Source of the DNA: Diphasiastrum complanatum
Taxonomy: Eukaryota; Streptophyta; Lycopodiopsida; Lycopodiales; Lycopodiaceae
DNA: 64,000 nt
Direction: 5' to 3'
Assembly (NCBI GenBank): GCA_029204225.1
Contig: CM055098.1
Location: 4,834,107-4,898,106, forward strand
Numbering within the stretch: the stretch's first letter is position 1; each line of letters begins with the position of its first letter. Of this stretch, positions 60,101 to 63,143 are shown piece by piece. The translations under genes were made by a program, and so were the position numbers. A model generated the notes under the pieces. It did not search any database. It saw only the letters and a list, made by a program, of their open reading frames with translations, and was not told the origin of the DNA.

Positions 60101-62887
60101 TTTTTAATTTTATGATTGTCAATAGGATTGTTTCCCTAGTGTATGCGAGCGCAACTGGAGCACATTTTCATTGATCCACACAAAAAGGCGTAATCGCCTT
60201 TCTATTGCACAGATGGCACGGCTGATTTTTTTGCAACACCAATGCAAGGTTGGGTGACAGACTTGCATCTATTGTGGACCCTCTAGAGGTGTTGCCCTCG
60301 AGTTGTTTACTAGGCATTGATGATCCCACTGATTCCACCATACCCATGTCGAGGGCTGATGTTGCGGCTGACATTGCGGCAGAGACAAATAGAGAGAGAT
60401 GATGCGGGTTAGACGGTTGTTGATGGACAAAGTGGGTCATGATGTATCCATGGGACAGGTAAGGGCATGGGTGTTGATGAGGAGGATGAGGAGGAGGATG
60501 ATGATGATTTGGGTGTTCCTGCTCCCAGGTTGGAGACCATGGCTGAGGCAGAGCTTGAGGCAGACCTAGACTATGGCCTGGAGGATGATCGATTACAGAG
60601 GATGATCGCAGGGATGTATGAGCCAGATCTACCAGAGTAGGATGTGTATCGACTTGATCCACTACTAGAGGATATACAGCATAAGAGAGAGACAATGGAT
60701 GCAGCACATGTTGGGGATGCTGACCATATGGCATAGGACGTTTTTGCAGGGTATACAGCAGAGGGTGGAGATGCTTGTGCCACAGTGGGAGGGATTGATG
60801 GTGTGCAGGGTGTGCAGGATTCACATGCCCTTGCAGATAGATGTTCATGATGATGATGCAGATCGGACCCGCCGTGTTCGCTAGAGGACCATGTCAGACC
60901 TCCTTCGGTATGGACAGGGTGAGGATGACATTGATGATCTAGCGTGGCTCTCACCACATGCACGTACTCGGCCACATCCAGCACCATCAGCTGGTACACT
61001 TACGAGTGCCACTCGTACGTCTCCTACTCATACAGCTCCCAGGCATATAGCGCCTACACATACGGTATCTCCTGCTCAGCCACCCACTCCGGTTGTTGCA
61101 TCCACTTATACAGCTGCCCTCCACATTCCACCACCGGCACCTGCACGTCGCCTCCCTGGGCCACCTCCACTTATACAGCCTCGGCCTCATCTTACAGTAG
61201 CTGCACCACGGCCTACTCCTGCCATGCCAGAGGGTTCCACTCATAGACCCCTTCTTCCAGCAGGTTACTATCCACGAGGAGCTGTCCCTGCCCAGCCTAC
61301 AGTACAGTCATATTCATACACTCCGCCTACATTTAGGGTGCCTGCATCTCGTGCCACACCCATTCCTGCATCAGCGGTACCTCCTACTACATCTGCTTCC
61401 ACAGCACCAGCTCAGAGGCGTCCAGGAAGGCCTCCAGGATCTGGCAGGGGGTCTTCTCAAAGAGGCAGAGGTTCTAGTCAGACAGTGGCACGTAGATAGA
61501 GAGGGAGGCCACGTGGCTCTAGCAGAGGTGCACCTCGCATCACTTTGCCACCCACACAGATTGAGGGAGAGGTTTTACATGACTTCAGTCAGGCTGTGAC
61601 AGAGGAGGATGAGTTAGATTTTTGATGATCCGGATGCTACACAGGCATCTTGAGGACATGTTGTAGATGTTGTCATGTTGTTCATTTATGTTCCATTCAT
61701 ACTGTGTTTTTTTGAGGTCAAGACCCCAGCCGTATGCGGCGGGCTCTATATGATGAGATTATATACAGAGCATCTCACTTGTTTTCCAAATGGATGGCTA
61801 GTTGATGTGCATTGTGTACACTGATAAATGGTTTACTTTGATAACCTCCCCCTCTCTCTGTCTCCCTCTCTCTCTTAACAATTTGGGTATTTTTCAACTT
61901 TTTGGCCTTTTTTTTGGCTTTTTTTGGGGCTGTTTTTGGGGGATGGGTAGTTAAAAAAAAAAGGCCTTTAAATAATTTAAACTAAAAAATCTAAACTCCC
62001 TACAAATCTGCTTTTTTTGGCATTTTTTTAGCATTTTTTTGGGCTATTTTTAGGGGTGAGAAAAAAATAATTAATTAATTATTTGTACGGTTCACCATGG
62101 TTCCAGGTAAAATTTTCTGACGGCTCACTGTACGGTTCTCAAAACCGTGATGAACCGTACACAGTTCATTAATACTATGAATCCATGCCAATTAATAATT
62201 GGGCATGAGGCCAGAAAAGATTCTGCAAGAAAGAAAATGGGGCCCGGCCATCCAAAGAAGAAGTCAAAATAAACACCTGTTTTTTAACATTGTCTGTGTA
62301 GAAAGACGTGTTTTTGCATCTATGAACCCCAGTTTCTTTATAAAGTTTGGAGAGGAAGTTGATTGGCCCTTTCATTTCAAGGTTCCAGACATTAATGCCA
62401 AAAGCAAAAGGGATCATTGCTTGCCCATGGGTTTTGTGGGGTGTAATGTGCATAACTAAAGCGAAAGGGAAATACACAGCAAACAGGCCACCAGCTTTTC
62501 ACAGTATTTGGAGGAATTCTGGGTAATAGCTTGTTTCCATTGAAGATTGCTACTACTGTGTTGAGAAAACATGCCTGTGCCGGTACCGGACGGATCTCCA
62601 CCTTGCACCATAAATGTCTTTATAATTCGATGGAAAATGGTTCCATCATAATAGCCCTCCATGCATAGCTGAACGAAATTGCGCACCTTCACAAATTGCG
62701 AACAATTAGCCAACTATGGGTAGATTTTGAGCGAGTTCAGAAACAGTTTATTCAAAAGCCAGAAAAAATTGATCCTTACAGTTTTGGGAGCCTCTTTGGC
62801 CCAAAGCTCGAAGTCTAGTGGACCTGATGTGGTGGTAAGAACCACTTTGCCTCGGGTAGGAGGCTCCAACACATAAACAGACGACAT
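20816..62887 (-). CDS. CYP57: CWC27/CYP57-type cyclophilin, 11 exons over 42 kb
   Basis: Spliceosome-associated peptidyl-prolyl cis-trans isomerase homologue. CDS exons (minus strand): 62887-62780, 62686-62575, 55912-55734, 55631-55533, 42489-42377, 23969-23834, 23505-23280, 22098-22059, 21705-21510, 21359-21213, 20956-20816. They sum to 1497 nt, 498 codons plus stop, and join without a frame break. Residues about 8-165 are the cyclophilin domain: FHR at 54-56, F61, M62, Q64, Q113, F115, W123. CWC27-specific words follow: [10 protein letters not shown], then NLLSFGEEA, then [10 protein letters not shown] near the C-terminus. The length is close to that of known plant and animal CWC27 (about 470-505 residues). 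The CWC27 family joins activated spliceosomes. All splice sites are GT-AG except intron 2 (GC-AG). Introns 2, 4 and 5 contain nearly all the transposons described below. Confidence 0.93.
21213..21359 (-). CDS. CYP57: CWC27-type gene exon 10
   Basis: 147 nt, 49 codons, phase 0 at both ends. Acceptor ttccag|ACT, donor AAG|gtacc. Encodes [13 protein letters not shown] and later [12 protein letters not shown], the best-conserved block in the tail of CWC27 (TLA.L..FK.KL, ...W..H.L.F). Confidence 0.93.
21510..21705 (-). CDS. CYP57: CWC27-type gene exon 9
   Basis: 196 nt; entered in phase 2 and left in phase 0. Acceptor caccag|GGTACATG, donor GTG|gtaagc. Encodes a charged, helix-rich segment ([29 protein letters not shown]). 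Its first 45 nt and its acceptor lie in a 178-bp unit that is tandemly duplicated upstream (21839-22013). Confidence 0.9.
21661..22013. repeat. 178-bp tandem duplication covering the 5' end of exon 9
   Basis: Copies at 21661-21838 and 21839-22013 differ by scattered substitutions and small indels. Copy 1 contains the first 45 nt of exon 9 plus its acceptor. Copy 2 contains a decoy of both (exon-like 21839-21883), in which an AGA codon has become TGA, so splicing to it would stop translation. Confidence 0.9.
22059..22098 (-). CDS. CYP57: CWC27-type gene exon 8 (40-nt micro-exon)
   Basis: Forty nucleotides between a strong acceptor (tttgcag|GAAAGC) and the donor CCAAG|gtataag. It is needed to keep frame: exon 7 ends in phase 1 and exon 9 must be entered in phase 2, and 40 nt supplies exactly that change. 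Read this way it encodes [12 protein letters not shown]. Joining exon 7 directly to exon 9 gives an early stop. Confidence 0.8.
22192..22275. repeat. Compound (CT)n(AC)n microsatellite in intron 7
   Basis: About 24 CT units followed by 17 AC units, just upstream (in gene orientation) of the micro-exon. Confidence 0.98.
22549..22599 (-). other. Candidate cryptic or poison exon in intron 7
   Basis: Fifty-one nucleotides between a good acceptor (ttgtgtgacag|ATAAAT) and donor (ATTGAG|gtaatt). If included after exon 7 (phase 1) it reads into TGA at the third codon. It is open only in phase 0. It could be an unused pseudo-exon or a regulated poison exon. No transcript evidence. Confidence 0.3.
23280..23505 (-). 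CDS. CYP57: CWC27-type gene exon 7
   Basis: 226 nt, phase 0 in and phase 1 out. Acceptor tttgtag|GACGCA, donor GATG|gtatgt. Encodes a strongly charged tail segment with an acidic run ([20 protein letters not shown]) followed by basic residues, typical of the disordered part of CWC27. Confidence 0.92.
23834..23969 (-). CDS. CYP57: CWC27-type gene exon 6
   Basis: 136 nt; acceptor ttttgtag|GAAGTTG, donor AAAATG|gtatgc. Completes the lysine codon started in exon 5, 18.4 kb away, and continues with [10 protein letters not shown] and [12 protein letters not shown], both diagnostic for CWC27 ([10 protein letters not shown]..., KSSHDLL.D). Confidence 0.93.
24150..24720 (+). pseudogene. hAT transposase C-terminal fragment
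   Basis: Two blocks separated by an apparent small intron (acceptor ttgttgcag at about 24441). Block 1 has [20 protein letters not shown] then [15 protein letters not shown]; block 2 has [20 protein letters not shown]. Both match the C-terminal part of the hAT transposase at 36562-41612. No ends or target duplication are visible; it is an isolated fragment in intron 5 of the cyclophilin gene. Confidence 0.8.
24721..26664. other. Unrecognised intronic sequence
   Basis: Overlapping open frames of up to 153 codons occur on both strands near 25634-26144, but I recognise no motif in any of them. If the LTR at 26681-27051 belongs to a minus-strand element, this would be its internal region. Confidence 0.35.
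26665..27051 (-). mobile_element. LTR plus primer-binding site, minus strand
   Basis: On the minus strand an LTR runs from 27051 (TGTTATGTACC) to 26681 (ending GTTGTAACA). Directly after it is tttcgtatcagagcc, one mismatch from the usual primer-binding site TGGTATCAGAGC for initiator tRNA-Met. So this is a 5' LTR with its primer site, the rest of the element being lost or unrecognisable. It shares words (ccccatgcactggagcta on the plus strand, a central tatatag box) with the LTRs at 28683-29188 and 32847-33300. No 5-bp duplication could be checked because the other end was not found. Confidence 0.65.
27052..28000. other. Unrecognised intronic sequence
   Basis: Contains two near-identical copies of a 33-bp phrase (agggcctctagatat...tttatagggct) at 27269-27330. 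No gene or element boundary otherwise recognised. The last five bases (27996-28000, gttag) are the target duplication of the next element. Confidence 0.4.
28001..28325 (-). repeat. Partial 3' LTR of the LARD-like element
   Basis: Matches the R/U5 side of the 5' LTR at 35233-35560 (shared words: ctccccaagatcaagct, acacattgaaagga, ccaaccaactggaagc, tcaccatgcactagctccacatg). Similarity ends abruptly near 28325, so the U3 side is missing. Confidence 0.85.
28501..28682. repeat. 140-bp tandem duplication split by the nested LTR element
   Basis: The unit starting cccctatttctagcatcaca occurs at 28501-28640 and begins again at 28641. The second copy is interrupted at 28682 by the element at 28683-33300 and resumes after 33305 (gcaatcatttaatctcaatc... 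to about 33430). Confidence 0.8.
28683..29188 (-). repeat. Complete LTR (3' LTR of the nested element)
   Basis: 506 bp, minus strand TGTTACGTACCC...GGGGATTCTAACA. Has a TATA-like gtatatagagg near its middle on the minus strand. Compared with the right LTR it has the extra terminal 48 nt and a few small indels. Confidence 0.87.
29203..30120. other. Non-coding interior of the nested element
   Basis: AT-rich; no gag or protease found where a plus-strand Ty3 element should have them. Near 30110-30135 the last residues before the RT (VDH, then a stop, then [10 protein letters not shown]) appear, so the gag-protease deletion ends about there. Confidence 0.6.
30121..31523 (+). pseudogene. Ty3 reverse transcriptase and RNase H
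   Basis: Reverse transcriptase motifs: [66 protein letters not shown] and the catalytic YLDDILIYS. RNase H follows with [36 protein letters not shown] and a typical end ADALSR. A one-base insertion at about 30434 shifts the frame between SKIDLR and SGYHQI, and a stop with a further shift lies between RNase H and the integrase. Not functional. Confidence 0.93.
31565..32815 (+). pseudogene. Ty3 integrase with C-terminal chromodomain (chromovirus)
   Basis: 416 codons. The zinc-binding start has H-x-x...GHPG and CEQC. Catalytic residues lie in [15 protein letters not shown] and [13 protein letters not shown] (D, D, E). The C-terminal region has a GPYKV block and then VRWKGR, the start of a chromodomain; a one-base shift there hides DDEDTWE and REDYL in the next frame. 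The chromodomain makes this a chromovirus. The coding sequence runs directly into the right LTR at 32847. Confidence 0.92.
32847..33300 (-). repeat. Truncated LTR (5' LTR of the nested element)
   Basis: Near-identical to 28731-29188. The 48 nt that should follow on the minus strand (3' end of the LTR) and the primer-binding site are missing; instead the pol chromodomain starts at the junction. Followed by the duplication catct at 33301-33305. Confidence 0.87.
33306..35219. other. Non-coding interior of the LARD-like element
   Basis: AT-rich; no open frame with recognisable motif. Starts with the resumed tandem unit noted at 28501. Confidence 0.6.
35220..35231 (-). other. Primer-binding site of the LARD-like element
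   Basis: Minus-strand TGGTATTAGAGG, two mismatches from the usual initiator tRNA-Met complement TGGTATCAGAGC, one base after the LTR end. Confidence 0.7.
35233..35687 (-). repeat. 5' LTR of the LARD-like element
   Basis: 455 bp, TG...CA, flanked by gttag at 35688-35692. Distantly related to the solo LTR at 11107-11564 (shared order of words such as tagttacgcct / tagtcacgcct). Confidence 0.85.
36062..36294 (-). repeat. Fragment of the copia LTR (same family as 46179-46562)
   Basis: Reverse complement of the first ~230 bp of the copia LTR: gtagggcgtggaaa, ctctagaacccacatgggt, cacaagtggggtgtactatg, cttaaggggcaaaatagg and ending aacaa at 36294, where the LTR would begin TGTTGAAAT. The remaining LTR is missing. 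Confidence 0.88.
36335..36549. mobile_element. 215-bp hAT-like miniature element in a TA tract
   Basis: Inverted ends CTTAGAAGCCCGTTCCG and CGGAACGGGCAACTAG (reverse complement CTAGTTGCCCGTTCCG). Flanked by atatatat at 36327-36334 and 36550-36557, consistent with an 8-bp duplication, although the TA-rich context makes this weak evidence. No coding sequence. Confidence 0.68.
37496..41000 (+). pseudogene. hAT transposase, BED zinc finger / DUF659 type, with AT-hook tail
   Basis: Start ATG 37496. A BED finger follows ([19 protein letters not shown], then HLL). A 13-residue repeat lies at 37858-38030. The DUF659 part: [34 protein letters not shown] and [15 protein letters not shown] (38594-38939). 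The hAT part: [20 protein letters not shown] and PVTWWCIHG (39.28-39.93 kb). The last exon (40239-41000) is acidic, then basic with [14 protein letters not shown], an AT-hook. Introns: donors at 38501 and 38939, acceptors before 38594 and 39037. Damage: a frameshift near the CAGGCAGA run (37.8 kb), another at about 39.19 kb, another near 39.99 kb, and a stop (TAG at 40043) where the relative at 24.26 kb has CAA. Not functional. Confidence 0.88.
37858..38030 (+). repeat. Minisatellite coding a 13-residue repeat in the transposase
   Basis: About 4.5 units of 39 nt; in the conserved frame they read [52 protein letters not shown]. Preceded at 37791-37840 by a CAGGCAGA-type short repeat, the probable site of a slippage frameshift. 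Confidence 0.85.
41172..41203. repeat. (GA)n microsatellite
   Basis: Sixteen GA units near the 3' end of the hAT element. Confidence 0.97.
41640..41850 (+). pseudogene. Copia gag (UBN2) fragment
   Basis: Open frame with [40 protein letters not shown] and HRMKK, matching the end of copia gag (L..LP....F...L.DLPN.TLE....LL.EE.R). It is cut by the hAT insertion boundary region on the left. Confidence 0.72.
42098..42165. repeat. (GA)n microsatellite close to exon 5
   Basis: About 33 GA units, 212 bp from the donor site of exon 5 of the cyclophilin gene. Confidence 0.98.
42377..42489 (-). CDS. CYP57: CWC27-type gene exon 5
   Basis: 113 nt; acceptor ttttag|GTACTC, donor AAAAAA|gtaagc. Encodes [18 protein letters not shown], the block right after the cyclophilin domain in CWC27 (NPF.DI.PR). 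It ends two bases into a lysine codon. It is isolated by introns of 13.0 and 18.4 kb. Confidence 0.94.
42490..46178. other. Left part of intron 4, no gene recognised
   Basis: A minus-strand frame at 43544-43945 (133 codons, with [16 protein letters not shown]) and plus-strand frames at 45276-45822 have some complexity, but I cannot assign them. They may be transposase fragments. The last five bases (46174-46178, gagag) are the target duplication of the copia element. Confidence 0.4.
46179..46562 (+). repeat. 5' LTR of the copia element
   Basis: 384 bp, TGTTGAAATCAA...GGAATTTGTCA. Directly followed by the primer-binding site, which fixes its end. Confidence 0.9.
46563..46574 (+). other. Primer-binding site (initiator tRNA-Met)
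   Basis: TGGTATCAGAGC, perfect match to the usual plant LTR-element site, with no spacer after the LTR. Confidence 0.93.
46983..47482 (+). pseudogene. Copia gag
   Basis: Starts [20 protein letters not shown] with [18 protein letters not shown], the N-terminal copia gag pattern (L.G.NF..W......L). A stop at 47178 and a frame change separate it from the second part ([36 protein letters not shown]), the UBN2 region. So gag is broken once. Confidence 0.9.
47464..49067 (+). pseudogene. Copia zinc knuckle, protease and integrase (outer element)
   Basis: Zinc knuckle [14 protein letters not shown]; protease [12 protein letters not shown] with intact [23 protein letters not shown]-pre-integrase [17 protein letters not shown] with [15 protein letters not shown]; integrase [21 protein letters not shown] and SDGGGEF. 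One stop (TAG at 48755) stands where [13 protein letters not shown] is expected. After it come [20 protein letters not shown] and [13 protein letters not shown]. The frame is cut at 49067 by the LTR of the inner element. Confidence 0.92.
49068..49799 (-). repeat. LTR of the inner copia element
   Basis: About 732 bp on the minus strand. It starts TGTCATAAATTGTGAACTCC at 49799, right after a purine tract (aagagggag), and ends ...CATTCGCGACA at 49068. The purine tract shows it is the 3' LTR of a minus-strand element. Its interior has many short tcgcgaa/ttcgcttcg words. Confidence 0.8.
49800..51321 (-). pseudogene. Inner copia reverse transcriptase and RNase H
   Basis: Minus-strand frame of 436 codons (50011-51321). 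[22 protein letters not shown], then [45 protein letters not shown] and the catalytic FVDDSLMIG. RNase [25 protein letters not shown] and [11 protein letters not shown] stop follows that last block, and the remaining RNase H end ([11 protein letters not shown]) is in frame-shifted sequence to about 49830. Confidence 0.93.
51400..52312 (-). pseudogene. Inner copia integrase and pre-integrase end
   Basis: Minus-strand blocks from 52312 down: [19 protein letters not shown] (pre-integrase), [19 protein letters not shown] then [20 protein letters not shown] (integrase core), then [20 protein letters not shown] and [20 protein letters not shown]. Frameshifts lie near 52250 and 52090. Confidence 0.9.
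52313..53600 (-). pseudogene. Copia reverse transcriptase and RNase H, probably the outer element's, inverted
   Basis: Minus strand. [55 protein letters not shown] and the catalytic YVDDLVIMG (52771-53590). RNase [36 protein letters not shown] and [20 protein letters not shown]. It breaks off there, at about 52313, and the missing end of RNase H ([20 protein letters not shown]) is found on the plus strand at 54190. A stop lies at about 52770. Confidence 0.9.
53600..54185 (+). pseudogene. Copia protease and pre-integrase piece, probably the inner element's, inverted
   Basis: Plus strand: [16 protein letters not shown] (protease, DSG intact), [20 protein letters not shown], then (frame broken) NEYQLWHRR and [16 protein letters not shown], the pre-integrase start. 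It stops where the minus-strand piece ending at 52312 would continue with [14 protein letters not shown]. Confidence 0.87.
54185..54440 (+). pseudogene. Copia RNase H C-terminal end (outer element)
   Basis: [20 protein letters not shown], then [18 protein letters not shown] and [13 protein letters not shown], the usual end of copia pol. It leads directly into the purine tract and 3' LTR. Confidence 0.92.
54447..54466 (+). other. Polypurine tract of 20 consecutive G
   Basis: The sequence gag followed by a pure G run ends exactly at the TG of the 3' LTR, the position of the plus-strand primer (polypurine tract). A pure G20 is unusual and may be an expansion or a sequencing/assembly effect. Confidence 0.85.
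54467..54828 (+). repeat. 3' LTR of the copia element
   Basis: 362 bp. Relative to the 5' LTR it lacks about 20 nt just before the terminal CA (agctaggccttggaatttgt) and a 7-nt piece near the start, and has the insertion ttgagga. Followed by the duplication gagag. Confidence 0.88.
54834..55220 (-). pseudogene. Copia reverse transcriptase fragment (older target)
   Basis: Minus strand: [31 protein letters not shown] (the catalytic YVDD has become YVND), [20 protein letters not shown] and VWQKG. The large copia element (46179-54828) inserted immediately next to it. No LTR belongs visibly to this piece. Confidence 0.85.
55533..55631 (-). CDS. CYP57: CWC27-type gene exon 4
   Basis: 99 nt, 33 codons, phase 0 at both ends. 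Acceptor tttcag|GTAACT, donor GTGGAG|gtaaat. Encodes [20 protein letters not shown] then [13 protein letters not shown], the end of the cyclophilin domain. Confidence 0.95.
55734..55912 (-). CDS. CYP57: CWC27-type gene exon 3
   Basis: 179 nt; acceptor ttaacag|GTGGTG, donor GCAAAG|gtatgg. Encodes [20 protein letters not shown] and [18 protein letters not shown], the heart of the cyclophilin fold. It contains W123 (CDWLDRK), the position of CypA W121. Confidence 0.96.
55913..57346. other. Intron 2, 3' part; no gene recognised
   Basis: AT-rich intronic sequence without recognised elements. The last bases adjoin the target duplication of the 433-bp miniature element. Confidence 0.5.
57355..57787. 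mobile_element. 433-bp miniature hAT element
   Basis: Ends CATAGAACCCAACGGTTCC and ...CACGGATTCTATG. A perfect 8-bp duplication, gtcactag, lies at 57347-57354 and 57788-57795. Subterminal regions are palindromic (aaccgtgg / ccacggtt, many copies). The ends match the 4.3-kb element that begins 78 bp later, so it is a deleted relative of it. Confidence 0.92.
58559..59290 (+). pseudogene. hAT transposase N-terminal part (BED finger, Pro-rich, acidic)
   Basis: Starts [19 protein letters not shown], parallel to the transposase at 37496 ([14 protein letters not shown]). BED finger: [20 protein letters not shown]. Then a proline-rich region (58870-59040) and, in another frame, an acidic run ([12 protein letters not shown], about 59200). 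A stop occurs at 59290. Confidence 0.8.
59333..59795 (+). mobile_element. LTR plus primer-binding site inside the hAT element
   Basis: 448 bp from TGTTAGGGACCC to AGATTGTAACA (59780), two spacer bases, then TGGTATCAGAGCC (59783-59795), a perfect initiator tRNA-Met primer site. Only the 5' LTR and primer site are present; hAT sequence resumes directly after it. No other half was found. Confidence 0.78.
59820..60260 (+). pseudogene. hAT transposase dimerisation region
   Basis: [20 protein letters not shown] and KLALRVLSQ, then a small intron (gtatttc... to about 60125), then [20 protein letters not shown]. This matches hAT C-terminal dimerisation sequence (W.....PL...A...L......C.R.WS....IHTK.RN.L) and the two other copies in the window. 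Confidence 0.85.
60891..61626 (+). pseudogene. hAT transposase C-terminal tail, Pro/Ala-rich with AT-hook
   Basis: A 202-codon frame rich in Pro, Thr and Ala ends with [19 protein letters not shown], an AT-hook like motif as in the tail of the transposase at 37496-41000. A stop at 61497 interrupts it; acidic residues (TEEDELDF) end it near 61624. Confidence 0.7.
62575..62686 (-). CDS. CYP57: CWC27-type gene exon 2
   Basis: 112 nt; acceptor gtgaag|GTGCGC. It carries [20 protein letters not shown], the cyclophilin active-site strand. The donor is CACAG|gcatgt: a GC donor, required to splice in frame to exon 3 (the codon G|GT then GGT GAA). The GT four bases further would add bases that break the frame. 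Confidence 0.94.
62780..62887 (-). CDS. CYP57: CWC27-type gene exon 1 (start codon)
   Basis: 108 nt, 36 codons. ATG at 62887 follows a GA-rich leader. Encodes [20 protein letters not shown] then [16 protein letters not shown], the usual start of CWC27 (Y..EPPT.GKV.L.T..G..D.ELW.KEAP). Donor ACT|gtaagg. Intron 1 is only 93 bp. Confidence 0.95.
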
Positions 62888-62904
62888 ATCTCTCTCTCTC
62901 CCCT

Positions 62905-62935
<31 letters not shown>

Positions 62936-62962
62936 AACTCACAATATCAGAATTTAGCAATG
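62888..62962 (-). promoter_or_regulatory. GA-rich (plus-strand CT) 5' leader
   Basis: A run of CT/CCCT on the plus strand directly upstream of the ATG. GA-rich leaders and core promoters are common in plants. TATA not recognised. Confidence 0.5.
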
Positions 62963-62963
62963 C

Positions 62964-63143
62964 CTAACCCAAAACAAAACCCGCCTGCCTGGATCGAGTC
63001 TTGGCATCGACAGAATCTGCCAATGCACCTACAAATTTCCGTAATTCATCAATTACTTCAACCAACCAGCTCTTATGAAGTTCATGACACTGAATAGCAT
63101 CTTGTGATAGAACAGGCTTCACCATAGCCGCAGGTGTAGCCAT
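62964..63143 (-). other. 59-codon upstream ORF in the leader of the CWC27-type gene
   Basis: ATG at 63143, TAG at 62964. The reading is MATPAAMVKPVLSQDAIQ... with ELHKSWLVEVIDELRKFVGA, amphipathic and coding-like. It ends 77 bp before the main ATG on the same strand. It could be an upstream ORF that limits translation of the main frame, or a first exon of another transcript. I do not recognise the peptide. Confidence 0.5.

Larger units (their letters stand above)
57865..62179 (+). mobile_element. hAT-family transposon derivative, 4.3 kb
   Basis: Ends CATAGAACCCACGGTTCC and ...AATACTATG; perfect 8-bp duplication aatccatg at 57857-57864 and 62180-62187. It contains the BED finger and the C-terminal part of a hAT transposase but not the DUF659 catalytic core; an LTR with primer-binding site sits where the core should be. 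It makes up two thirds of intron 2 of the cyclophilin gene. Confidence 0.92.
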
